From positions 3,844,001 through 3,908,000 of the forward strand of contig CP066552.1 in the NCBI GenBank assembly GCA_016415585.1: a stretch of DNA of 64,000 bases. Direction: 5' to 3'. Made by a program: the position numbers and the translations under genes. Positions 9,663 through 17,055 of this stretch are shown piece by piece. Positions within the stretch are counted from its first letter, which is position 1. The number at the start of each line of letters is the position of its first letter. The notes beneath the pieces are model-generated. The model did no database searches and had not been told where the DNA came from. It saw nothing but the letters and a program-made list of their open reading frames with translations. The stretch comes from Pectobacterium carotovorum. GTDB taxonomy: Bacteria > Pseudomonadota > Gammaproteobacteria > Enterobacterales > Enterobacteriaceae.

Positions 9663-10229
9663 TTAAAGATAGTCCACTGCAAGTATCTCAGAATTTAGTA
9701 TAATACTGTAGAATGCATGGGGAACAAAAGACTGAATATAAACAGAATCCCCTTCATTCATTTCTTGCTTCCTGATATCACCTTGTAAATTCTTCCATAT
9801 AAACCCCACTTTTCCATTTAGAACATAAACAAGCTCTCTGACCAAATGACCCGAGTTAACAGTAACATTTTCGCTGGTACTGAGAGGTGTTGTCCTCAGA
9901 ACAAGTAAGTCAGGGTCAACGCTCGTTTTCAAAACGTGGCGATAATGATATCCCCCTTTTGAAGCGTCACCTTTAACTCTTTCATAAGAATGTTCTCTGC
10001 GTGAAATCAATACAGGAGCTATTTTTGAAAAATTTTGGTCAATTGAAGAAGACAAAAATTCATTGGGGCTTATACAGGTTAATTTACAGATAGCTAAAAA
10101 AGAAGTTAAATTATTAATCTCAATACAGTCGCCAACATATTGAACATGCGTGCTTATATCAGAAACAATCATCTTTCTCGTGGAAAGTATTTTCTCCATC
10201 AAACTGGATTTAATCAATAGTTTATCCAA
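9663..10229 (-). CDS. Second HppE-like cupin (non-haem iron oxygenase candidate)
   Basis: 188 residues with an N-terminal helical domain and a C-terminal cupin, the layout of (S)-2-hydroxypropylphosphonate epoxidase. The iron triad is preserved: SGHLVRE supplies His and Glu four residues on, and VPHAF the second His. The HppE substrate Tyr falls in YHYRHVLKTS and the N-terminal Lys in STRKM. It is clearly divergent from the other cupin at 13690-14265. The start is TTG at 10229, preceded by GAGG; the extended N-terminus aligns with the paralogue, which favours it over the ATG at 10199. Last gene of the operon, 8 bp after the synthase. Role unknown: a second oxidation, regulation or resistance. 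Confidence 0.75.
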   Translation of the reverse strand: MDKLLIKSSLMEKILSTRKMIVSDISTHVQYVGDCIEINNLTSFLAICKLTCISPNEFLSSSIDQNFSKIAPVLISRREHSYERVKGDASKGGYHYRHVLKTSVDPDLLVLRTTPLSTSENVTVNSGHLVRELVYVLNGKVGFIWKNLQGDIRKQEMNEGDSVYIQSFVPHAFYSIILNSEILAVDYL

Positions 10230-10237
10230 AGTAACCT

Positions 10238-11368
10238 CTACGATAGAGTTTCATATATTTGGTAGACTTGCTCGTATGATAATTCACCTTTCTTTATTAT
10301 AGAAATTTCACGTACAAGCCCCAGAAGCTCGTCTAATTTATTTTCATCAAAATATTTACCACTTGCGGCTAGAGCATACTTCAAAGATGCTTTACCTGAA
10401 TGTTTACCAATAATAATCTTACGCGTTCCATTCACTATTTCAGGACTGATCGGTTCAAACGAAGAACCATTTTTTATGGTTCCATTGGTGTGAATTCCTG
10501 ACTCATGTGCAAAAACATTTTCTCCAACGATGGGTTGCCAAGGGTAAATTGATGAATTTGAGGCTTTAGCTACCTTGTCAGATAAAGATTTCAATTTAGT
10601 AGTATCAATACCTAAATCAATATTATGATGGAATTTTAATGACATTACCGTTTGAGCCATATCTGGCATACCAGCTCGCTCACCGATACCATTGACAGTA
10701 GTGTGGAAGTAACGAGCGCCAGCTTCCAGACCTGAGATAGTATTAGCTACGGCATAGCCAAAATCATTATGAGCATGGCATTGGGTGTCAATATCTACAC
10801 TTTCATTTAACGTTTTAACTATATGGTAATATTGCTGAGGGTTTAAAATACCCACAGTATCTGAAAGCCTAAGCCTGTCAGCACCTGCAGCATGAATAGC
10901 ACCGGCATACTCAACAACAAAGTCCAGCTCTGAACGGCCAACATCTTCGGCACTGATAGATACAAAAGCCCCGCATTGTTTCGCATAGTCAACTAATTCG
11001 CAGGCAGTTTGAATTAACCATGTCCTGCTCTTTGATAAGGTGTCATTTAAATGGATAGAAGATGTTGGTAACCCGATATGAATATGTTTAAAACCTAAAT
11101 CTAATGTGCGGGTGATATCAGCTTTTATCCCCCTGTTCCACCCTATCAGGTGGATGTCTGTACCTTCTACACGCTCTAGCATCATTCGCATTGTACGGCT
11201 TTCGCTTCCCCCCATCTCATTAATGCCAGCTTCAATCCATTTAACTCCACAGTCAATTAAAGAATCCAGAATAGAGAGTTTCTCCTGACAGTTAAAAGCG
11301 ACCCCCGGTGCTTGTTCACCATCACGTAAAGTTGTATCTTCAATAATGATATTATTTTTTAGATTCAT
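10238..11368 (-). CDS. 2-Phosphonomethylmalate synthase (Psf2-like, DRE-TIM metallolyase)
   Basis: 376 residues. Predicted to condense acetyl-CoA with phosphonopyruvate to 2-phosphonomethylmalate, pulling the unfavourable PEP mutase equilibrium forward. Seen: [18 protein letters not shown] at the N-terminus (metal Asp and catalytic Arg), [14 protein letters not shown] (metal His pair) and [12 protein letters not shown], all hallmarks of the isopropylmalate/homocitrate synthase family; the length is near that of homocitrate synthases. The substrate is inferred from the PEP mutase and Psf3-like neighbours. Its ATG overlaps the previous stop by one base. An unlinked homocitrate synthase role is unlikely in an enterobacterium lacking nitrogenase genes nearby. 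Confidence 0.85.
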   Translation of the reverse strand: MNLKNNIIIEDTTLRDGEQAPGVAFNCQEKLSILDSLIDCGVKWIEAGINEMGGSESRTMRMMLERVEGTDIHLIGWNRGIKADITRTLDLGFKHIHIGLPTSSIHLNDTLSKSRTWLIQTACELVDYAKQCGAFVSISAEDVGRSELDFVVEYAGAIHAAGADRLRLSDTVGILNPQQYYHIVKTLNESVDIDTQCHAHNDFGYAVANTISGLEAGARYFHTTVNGIGERAGMPDMAQTVMSLKFHHNIDLGIDTTKLKSLSDKVAKASNSSIYPWQPIVGENVFAHESGIHTNGTIKNGSSFEPISPEIVNGTRKIIIGKHSGKASLKYALAASGKYFDENKLDELLGLVREISIIKKGELSYEQVYQIYETLS

Positions 11369-12240
11369 TACATTGCCTCTCTATTTAGGAAATTGAAATA
11401 TTCACATTGGTCCTCCTCAGAACCAAAATCTTTTTTTACTCTCTCATAAACCACACTAACTAATTGAGAAATTTTATACTCATCATCTTCACCCAATAGT
11501 GACTTAGATAAAGATAGATCTTTACATCTGACGGCCAAAGAAACATCTGAAGATTTCTGATTTGATAACAAAAAATTTAAAGCAACTTCCATGTATGCTG
11601 AACGACCTCGACAAGTAGACAATACACTATTTAAATTTTCAAGTGTAAGCCCCTGTCTTAATCCTATATGCAGGACTTCTATTGCACCTAATAAATTTAC
11701 ACTTTCCGCAAGATTATTTAGTATTTTAAGTTTCTGCGCTTCGGAACTAGTATTTACCCAAGTTATTTTATCAGTAAAGCTGCATACAACAGACTCTATT
11801 TTTTCTTTAAGAAATTCAGGCGACGATATGATCGAAGCCAGAGTTCCAGAATTTGCACCTTCAATCCCTCCCGATACAGGACATGATATATATGATACAT
11901 TGATTGCCTCACATACGTTTACATTCCGTTCGGCACTCGCAGGAGATATTGTTCCAGTATCAATGATCATGCTGCCTTGCTTGATGTATTTTATAACACC
12001 ACTTTCATTTTCAGCTAATAGTGACTCAGTTATTTTTTCATCAGAAAGGCATAACATAACAGTATCCGTTCGCCTAAAAATCTCTGCAGGTGATTCACAC
12101 CAAATAGCCCCAATTGAAACCAAATCAACACATTTACTGTACGTGCGATTATTGACATAAACGGTATTTCCTGCTTCCAACAATTTATGACAAATAGCTT
12201 GCCCCATACGCCCTAAACCAATAAAGCCAATTTTCCTCAT
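11368..12240 (-). CDS. Psf3-like NAD(P)-dependent 2-oxopropylphosphonate reductase
   Basis: 290-residue beta-hydroxyacid dehydrogenase-family protein. Rossmann motif [12 protein letters not shown] at the N-terminus, substrate loop [16 protein letters not shown], and catalytic-lysine region QKLKILNN. In Pseudomonas fosfomycin biosynthesis the homologous Psf3 reduces 2-oxopropylphosphonate to (S)-2-hydroxypropylphosphonate, the HppE substrate; that function is inferred here. It overlaps the upstream kinase gene by 4 bp (ATGA) and the downstream synthase gene by 1 bp, implying translational coupling. Confidence 0.82.
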   Translation of the reverse strand: MRKIGFIGLGRMGQAICHKLLEAGNTVYVNNRTYSKCVDLVSIGAIWCESPAEIFRRTDTVMLCLSDEKITESLLAENESGVIKYIKQGSMIIDTGTISPASAERNVNVCEAINVSYISCPVSGGIEGANSGTLASIISSPEFLKEKIESVVCSFTDKITWVNTSSEAQKLKILNNLAESVNLLGAIEVLHIGLRQGLTLENLNSVLSTCRGRSAYMEVALNFLLSNQKSSDVSLAVRCKDLSLSKSLLGEDDEYKISQLVSVVYERVKKDFGSEEDQCEYFNFLNREAM

Positions 12241-12866
12241 GGAAGTACCCTTTTGATGTGCTCAATTATGCAGTTAAACACTTGGTTTTTATCCAATCCA
12301 GCATCAATAGCTGTCCAATTGAATTTCCCACACCATGCATCCATAAGTTTTTTCAACGAGTTCTGATGTAAAACAAAATCCTGTTTTGTAAAATCAATGT
12401 TCCTTCCGCATTCATAGGGTGTAAAATCATCCTTTCTGTGTGCTGTTTCGGCAATCGGGATATCGAAATAAAAAACGACATCAGAATCAGGAAATTCAGA
12501 AGCAATAGAAAGAATCCAATCTTCCGAATTACCGTAAATTATTTCCGAAGCCGCATGTTTAATCCAATATCCGTCTAAAATGAAAATTGTTTTTTCAGAG
12601 ACATTGAGTCTCAAATTTTCCATGCTTTGGAAAATCGACCAAAATAGAAAAAGCGTCCTACTTTGATTCTTCATTTCAGATATACAATGCCTTAATTCAT
12701 CTAAGCTTGAATGAATAAAACGACATTCGGGATGCTGATTTGAATCTAGGATACTCCATTTATCTAATATCAGAACGTCAAAACCTCGTTCTTTTAGCCA
12801 ATTTTTTATAAGCTTAGCCTGAGTGGATTTTCCAGCACCATCGGTGCCAGCCAGTGTAATTATCAA
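12237..12866 (-). CDS. Thymidylate-kinase-like P-loop kinase
   Basis: 209 residues with the Walker A GTDGAGKSTQA near residue 8 and the TMK-like FILDGYWIKHAA and VVFYFDIPIAETAHRKDDF. Housekeeping tmk is expected elsewhere, and this AT-rich copy is locked between fomA-like and psf3-like genes (3-bp gap upstream, 4-bp overlap downstream). It may phosphorylate a phosphonate or phosphonate monophosphate, a role played in Streptomyces by the unrelated FomB; this is inference. Alternatively it could make a nucleotide-activated phosphonate. Confidence 0.75.
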   Translation of the reverse strand: MIITLAGTDGAGKSTQAKLIKNWLKERGFDVLILDKWSILDSNQHPECRFIHSSLDELRHCISEMKNQSRTLFLFWSIFQSMENLRLNVSEKTIFILDGYWIKHAASEIIYGNSEDWILSIASEFPDSDVVFYFDIPIAETAHRKDDFTPYECGRNIDFTKQDFVLHQNSLKKLMDAWCGKFNWTAIDAGLDKNQVFNCIIEHIKRVLP

Positions 12867-12869
12867 AAT

Positions 12870-13697
12870 TTACTCCCCTGGTTCAAAGTAAGTACCGTGT
12901 CTTATCTTTTTATTAAGAGATGAAGACAGATCTGAAAATTTATTAAAAGAGAGCAATTCTGCAGACACATTCAAATCAAGAAGTTTTTTTATCTGCAATA
13001 ATTTATTTCTCATCCCCCCAGTTACATCCTGTCTAGATGAAGGGCCGGCTAAATGCATATAACTGTCAATTTCATTTCTCTTAATATTTTCCTCAACATT
13101 ATTAGTTGAGGAATCAACATAAAATCCGTCTACATCAGAGTAATAGAGAACATGCTCCACCATGGATTTTTTTGCAATAAGCCCAGGAACATTGTCACTT
13201 GAGAAAATTCTAAAACCCCCATCATTTTTGAATACTAAATCACCTGAAATAACAGGAATTAAACCTTGGTTAAGAGCTGAAAACATAGAGTCAACCTGCA
13301 AATCCCATTCACCACTGCTTAACTGATTAACTAAAGCAGAACACTGAAAAGGATAGACAGGAACTTTATTTTTTATCAGAATAGCGGTAATTTCACTTAA
13401 CATAGAAAACATGATTGTGGTCATTTTAGAAAGGTTCTCATTATTGAAATTTAATGATCTACATTCTAAATTGTATTCCTTAGGAGCAAGATTTCCGAAT
13501 GATCCTCCGCCAAAAACAAGAATTAAATTACAGTGTTCCCATGATTTTTCTTTGTGAATAACCTCAGCTATTTTTTCAATATTTTCGTAGTTCAATTCAT
13601 ATTCACCATCTTTATTGGTGGAAATGCTCCCACCGATTTTGACGATAAAAAATTGACTGCGTTCATTATGAATGCATTCAAGTTTCATATTATTCAT
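12870..13697 (-). CDS. FomA/FosC-type fosfomycin kinase (amino acid kinase fold)
   Basis: 275 residues. FomA phosphorylates fosfomycin to the inactive monophosphate and protects the producer. Matches to FomA in order: FFIVKIGGSIS (FomA KVGGS), LVFGGGSFGN (ISGGGAFGH), IPVISGDLVFK (LPVLAGDALF), FSSDNVP (FSSDRVP), YSDVDGFYVD (TDVDG) and DVTGGMRNK (DATGAMHTK). This residue-level agreement is stronger than to generic isopentenyl phosphate kinases, which share the fold. Overlaps the hppE-like gene upstream by 8 bp. It suggests the pathway product carries an HPP or fosfomycin-like phosphonate. Confidence 0.85.
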   Translation of the reverse strand: MNNMKLECIHNERSQFFIVKIGGSISTNKDGEYELNYENIEKIAEVIHKEKSWEHCNLILVFGGGSFGNLAPKEYNLECRSLNFNNENLSKMTTIMFSMLSEITAILIKNKVPVYPFQCSALVNQLSSGEWDLQVDSMFSALNQGLIPVISGDLVFKNDGGFRIFSSDNVPGLIAKKSMVEHVLYYSDVDGFYVDSSTNNVEENIKRNEIDSYMHLAGPSSRQDVTGGMRNKLLQIKKLLDLNVSAELLSFNKFSDLSSSLNKKIRHGTYFEPGE

Positions 13698-14265
13698 AAT
13701 TAATTGCGATTATCTCGGACTTATGATTCACATCATTGTTAGTAAAACTATGAGGAACATCTGGGGTGATAAATATCGAATCACCTTCATTTAAAATTTC
13801 CTCATGTAAATTTTTCATATCATCTAACCATTGTACTCTCACCGAACCTTTACTTACGTAGACAACTTCCTTCGTCGCATGCCCGCCATTTAGTCTTAAC
13901 GGCTGTGTCTCATTGCTATGTAAGTCTAGTCTAAGTGCCATCAGACCCGGATCAGCTTTAGTCGTCACCAGATGATGGTAAGTATAATAATGAACTTCAT
14001 CTCTAATTTCCTCACGCGAGAATGTCTCATTACGTCTCGCTATTTTTACGCCTTCATCAAGGTCATCACTAGCTTCCTGGTTGAAGAAACAGCTCAATGG
14101 GATGCTTGTCATATCCGACAATTTTTGTAAGCTATCCATGCTGTCAAAAATAACTTTTTCTTCAGAAGATGTTGCGAACCCTTCGATATTTTCAATGGTC
14201 ATTTTACGACCAGAAAGAAGTTTCAGAATATTTTCTTTATTGAACGAAATATCAAAATTTTTCAT
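13690..14265 (-). CDS. HppE-like (S)-2-hydroxypropylphosphonate epoxidase
   Basis: 191 residues, close to the ~198 of Streptomyces HppE. A mononuclear non-haem iron enzyme that forms the fosfomycin epoxide using peroxide or O2. An N-terminal helical (HTH-like) domain is followed by a cupin. The iron ligands are visible: GGHATKE (His, then Glu four residues later) and DVPHSF (second His). Substrate-contact residues align: Lys in SGRKM and Tyr in HYYTYHHLV. DLDEGVKI matches HppE DLDDGVII, and the C-terminus IIAINYE matches HppE LIAVNF. It sits between psfC-like and fomA-like genes. Confidence 0.87.
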   Translation of the reverse strand: MKNFDISFNKENILKLLSGRKMTIENIEGFATSSEEKVIFDSMDSLQKLSDMTSIPLSCFFNQEASDDLDEGVKIARRNETFSREEIRDEVHYYTYHHLVTTKADPGLMALRLDLHSNETQPLRLNGGHATKEVVYVSKGSVRVQWLDDMKNLHEEILNEGDSIFITPDVPHSFTNNDVNHKSEIIAINYE

Positions 14266-14273
14266 TTTTTATC

Positions 14274-15002
14274 CTAAGCCATAGCAACAGAACGGTAAAC
14301 CTTAGACATTGCTACCAAACGCTTACTAAAATCGGAGAAATGATGATTTTTAGCGTTTGTTTTAAAGGCAAAATCTAATGGGTGAGTATCACTAATAATG
14401 AAATCACTTAAGTCACTGTGACATGCGCCGATCTGAATAAATGTATGTGCATCTGAACCTCCAGTTGTAGGTAAATTATATTCCTCAGCTAGGAAAATAT
14501 ATTTTTCAGCATTTTCTAAGTCTTTTGCCGGAATTTCAATTGCATCGACATATTTGGCAAGTTCATCGTGATTTGGGTAAGTTTTATTTGGCCAAAAAAT
14601 ATGGTGAGCTACCAATTTATACCAACTTTTGCTTTCACGTAAAGCCTGGTCAAGTTGTGGTAAATTATATGCACCTTCTTTATGATTCAACTTAAGCAAG
14701 GTATCTAATTTAGTGTGAACACCTATATTTGTACCATTATCAAGTTGAATTTCTGCACCCGGGTACAGTTTAATGCCCTGTTTAGTAAGGACATGATCCT
14801 GAAAAATGGTTCCTTGCAATTTGTTGTCAACAAATAAATCCTTCATCAACTTGTCATATCCAATCGCCTCAATATGTTCGGTAACACATATCGCGGTGAT
14901 GTCGCTAATTTTTGCAATATCCAGCATTGCATTGATAGAAGAAAAATCCACCTCAATTTGTTTTTTGCTAATCAACAAATGTACATGCGTATCAATTTTC
15001 AT
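14274..15002 (-). CDS. PHP-superfamily metalloenzyme, PsfC-like
   Basis: 242 residues with PHP metal motifs: DTHVHL at the N-terminus, CVTEHIE, PGAEIQL, KLVAHHIFWPN and GGSDAHT. In pseudomonad fosfomycin biosynthesis PsfC is a diiron member of this superfamily that oxidatively decarboxylates 2-phosphonomethylmalate to 3-oxo-4-phosphonobutanoate. Operon context makes the same reaction the leading hypothesis, filling the step between the synthase and the reductase. Start set at ATG 15002 with AGGA upstream; an adjacent GTG at 15005 is in frame. A histidinol-phosphatase role is less likely given the neighbours. Confidence 0.8.
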   Translation of the reverse strand: MKIDTHVHLLISKKQIEVDFSSINAMLDIAKISDITAICVTEHIEAIGYDKLMKDLFVDNKLQGTIFQDHVLTKQGIKLYPGAEIQLDNGTNIGVHTKLDTLLKLNHKEGAYNLPQLDQALRESKSWYKLVAHHIFWPNKTYPNHDELAKYVDAIEIPAKDLENAEKYIFLAEEYNLPTTGGSDAHTFIQIGACHSDLSDFIISDTHPLDFAFKTNAKNHHFSDFSKRLVAMSKVYRSVAMA

Positions 15003-15021
15003 CACTATATCCTATAGTTAA

Positions 15022-15888
15022 TTAAACAGTATATTTTAATTCAGCTTGACTTAACTCTGAGTAATCTAGTATTTCAAACACTTCATTCAGACTTGATAAC
15101 TTAGAATCAATATTATGTATGCTACGATTATCAATTATTTCCTTTGCAACCAATTTCATATTATGCAGAGAAGCTCTCATTAACTGATTTGCGCAAATAT
15201 AAATTGATACACCTACGTTCTGTAGTTTTCCTAATTCAACTCCGGTATAAGTAGTTGGTGCAACTATAAGCGGGCAACGTTTATCCCACTTATGTGCAAA
15301 ATCGAATATTTCCTCACCATCAGTTCCTTTAGAATGGATGAAAATAGCATCAGCTCCTGCCTCAAAATATTTTGAGGCACGCTCAAGAGCAACATCAACG
15401 CCTAATCCAGCAATAAGAGATTCTGTTCTGGCGATTACAACAAAATCTTCATTACGCTTAGCGTCCTGTGCCGCGCGGATTTTCCCTTCAAACTCTTTAG
15501 TTGGGCTAAGAGTATGTTCCCCTTTAATGAATGAATTCATTTTAGGAAATAATTTATCTTCTAAGGATATTCCTGCAATTCCGTAATGAGATAAGCGCGC
15601 TACAACATGACGTACGTTGTTAAAGTTACCAAAGCCTGAATCTCCGTCGAAAAGTACTGGGATATTGACCGCATCATGAATCGATTCCGTCACCGAGGTG
15701 ATTTGACTCCAGGAGGCTTCATTACAATCTCTCAACCCAAGCATTGATGAAATGGATAAACCCGAAGCCCAAATGGCCTTGAAACCAGCATCCTCTGCAA
15801 CTTTTGCTGAGAGTCCGCTGTGAGCTTCAAGGATAAGCTCCAAGCTTTCGCTGTTTAGTAACTTTCGGAATACTTTAGAATTATTCAT
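15022..15888 (-). CDS. pepM: Phosphoenolpyruvate phosphomutase (PepM), Psf1-like
   Basis: 288 residues. Interconverts PEP and phosphonopyruvate, making the C-P bond that begins nearly all phosphonate pathways. The diagnostic EDKxxxxxNS signature is present as EDKLFPKMNS, separating it from isocitrate and methylisocitrate lyases. Also typical: FKAIWASGLSISSMLG, PVLFDGDSGFGNF and VIARTESLIAGLG. GAGG precedes the ATG. First gene of a tight eight-gene minus-strand operon; no phosphonopyruvate decarboxylase gene lies in the island, consistent with use of the synthase branch. Confidence 0.95.
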   Translation of the reverse strand: MNNSKVFRKLLNSESLELILEAHSGLSAKVAEDAGFKAIWASGLSISSMLGLRDCNEASWSQITSVTESIHDAVNIPVLFDGDSGFGNFNNVRHVVARLSHYGIAGISLEDKLFPKMNSFIKGEHTLSPTKEFEGKIRAAQDAKRNEDFVVIARTESLIAGLGVDVALERASKYFEAGADAIFIHSKGTDGEEIFDFAHKWDKRCPLIVAPTTYTGVELGKLQNVGVSIYICANQLMRASLHNMKLVAKEIIDNRSIHNIDSKLSSLNEVFEILDYSELSQAELKYTV

Positions 15889-16177
15889 GTATTAACCTCA
15901 TGGGAATGTTAAAAAAAAGTTTCTTTTTAACGATTCCAAATCGCCACGGCTTGTAGGCATTTACGTAACTAGATAATTTAATTCATTCTTTTTATTGATT
16001 AACCCATTTTAATTTGTAATGAAATTGTTTGATTTTTGAAATGCGATCAATATCACAAAACAATAATCATAAAATAAATTTAACCATTAAGCCGTTGTGT
16101 TTTTTTTATTTCTCATAAATGATGGCTGTGCTTTAGTCGTTTTTTCTTCTTAACTCAATGTTTAACTGGAGGCATTT
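15889..16177. promoter_or_regulatory. Divergent promoter region of the phosphonate and peptide operons
   Basis: 289 bp, very AT-rich, between divergently transcribed pepM and the 30-residue peptide gene; both operons should be controlled from here. It contains a CRP-like palindrome at 16039-16060 (listed separately). Exact -10/-35 elements cannot be assigned confidently among many AT-rich candidates. Confidence 0.7.
16039..16060. promoter_or_regulatory. CRP-like binding site
   Basis: TGCGA-N6-TCACA within AAATGCGATCAATATCACAA: one mismatch to the conserved TGTGA-N6-TCACA core. It is placed between the divergent phosphonate and peptide operons, suggesting carbon-catabolite control of one or both. 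Confidence 0.6.
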
Positions 16178-16270
16178 ATGAAAGTATCACTGTCAAGTAA
16201 CGTTCGTTCTGTAACCAGTAAAGGTGTTGTTGTACGTGGTGCAGGCGGCGGCGCTTCTTCAGCTAAGTAA
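16178..16270 (+). CDS. 30-residue peptide, candidate natural-product precursor
   Basis: A short ORF with an excellent ribosome site (CTGGAGG six bases before the ATG). The peptide starts MKVSLSSNVRSVTSKG, continues VVVRGAGGGASSAK and stops at TAA. It is rich in Ser, Gly and Val, has no Cys, Asp or Glu, and is strongly basic. The -GGGAS- tail resembles a double-glycine or modifiable C-terminal segment. A strong hairpin follows before the DUF6065-like gene, as in precursor-first RiPP operons. A regulatory leader peptide is the main alternative. No family recognised. Confidence 0.65.
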   Translation: MKVSLSSNVRSVTSKGVVVRGAGGGASSAK

Positions 16271-16287
16271 TGCTACTTTGAAGTAAC

Positions 16288-16316
16288 AGCAATGGGGGCT
16301 CAGGCCCCCATTGCTA
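16288..16316 (+). terminator. Attenuator-like hairpin after the peptide gene
   Basis: GCAATGGGGGC-TCAG-GCCCCCATTGC: a perfect 11-bp stem with a 4-base loop, 18 bp after the peptide stop. No T-run follows, so it is likely to stabilise the upstream transcript or partially terminate, giving more peptide mRNA than downstream enzyme mRNA. Confidence 0.75.
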
Positions 16317-16334
16317 CATTTGAGAATGACGATA

Positions 16335-17051
16335 ATGAAAAATCTACGTCTTATGAAGGTTTGGCCGGATGCCCCACTGCCTGTGAAAGCTGGGCCATCA
16401 ATCAACGGAAATATTTCTTCGAGGGCTCACCAGTTTTGCGAACCCTTTTTAGCAGCGAACAGTATGGGTTTTTTGATTTATCCCCCAGTAGACTTCAATC
16501 TACTTTGGGATGGAGCTCAGACATTTGTCCAGTTTATTGACAGAGATGACTGGATTTTAATTGACAAAATTTTCCTACCTGACTCAATCGACATATGGCG
16601 TTCTTTAGTTCCAAAATCACTGCACGATACTCTTCCCGTGTTCCTGGAAGCTTTCTCGGAAAGAGGAGTTTTACAGGTATGGACAGGGTTATTTGCTGAT
16701 ACAGCACCAGAAGATAGTTTATGGATCCGAAGCCCAATTAATAATGATCGATCTAACAGTTATAAAATTATTGAGGGTATTGTTGAAACTGATTGGTGGG
16801 CAGGTCCACTCTTCACTAATATTGAATTCACTAAAACTGATGTTCCTGTTCCTTTTCGGACTGACACTCCATTTTTGCAGGTTTTCACTATCCCGAGGAG
16901 TTACCATGACAGGAATGCAATAAAAAAAGTTGAAGTGGATAGTTTCACCAATTTACTCTCTGAAGATTACATTTCGAGAATGCAGGATACAGCATCACGG
17001 CGAAACAGTGGCAAACCTGGGACATATAGAAAAAAAGTAAGGAACAGATAA
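16335..17051 (+). CDS. DUF6065-like protein of unknown function
   Basis: 238 residues. The arrangement PDAPLPVKAGPSINGNISSRA...HQFCEP...NSMGFLIYPPVDFNLLWDG...WIRSPIN...WAGPLFTNIEF...QVFTIPRS resembles proteins annotated DUF6065, which I recall from natural-product loci; this is recognition from memory. No signal peptide or membrane segment. Start set at ATG 16335, with GAG about nine bases upstream; ATGs at 16311 (inside the hairpin) and 16326 are in frame. The 4-bp gap to the next gene indicates co-translation. Probable peptide- or product-tailoring enzyme, chemistry unknown. Confidence 0.6.
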   Translation: MKNLRLMKVWPDAPLPVKAGPSINGNISSRAHQFCEPFLAANSMGFLIYPPVDFNLLWDGAQTFVQFIDRDDWILIDKIFLPDSIDIWRSLVPKSLHDTLPVFLEAFSERGVLQVWTGLFADTAPEDSLWIRSPINNDRSNSYKIIEGIVETDWWAGPLFTNIEFTKTDVPVPFRTDTPFLQVFTIPRSYHDRNAIKKVEVDSFTNLLSEDYISRMQDTASRRNSGKPGTYRKKVRNR

Positions 17052-17055
17052 AATT

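Noticed and set aside
10238..11368. Homocitrate synthase or leucine-pathway isopropylmalate synthase
   Set aside because: The family motifs fit, but the operon with PepM, a PsfC-like enzyme and HppE makes phosphonomethylmalate synthase the better call; no leu or nif genes are adjacent.
12870..13697. Isopentenyl phosphate kinase
   Set aside because: Same fold, but motif agreement with FomA (GGGxFG, GDxxF, FSSDxVP, DxTGxM) and the operon context favour a fosfomycin-type kinase.
16178..16270. Lanthipeptide, thiopeptide or sactipeptide precursor
   Set aside because: The peptide has no cysteine and no LanB/LanC, YcaO or radical SAM gene is nearby; a lasso assignment also fails because no asparagine-synthetase-like cyclase or protease is present.
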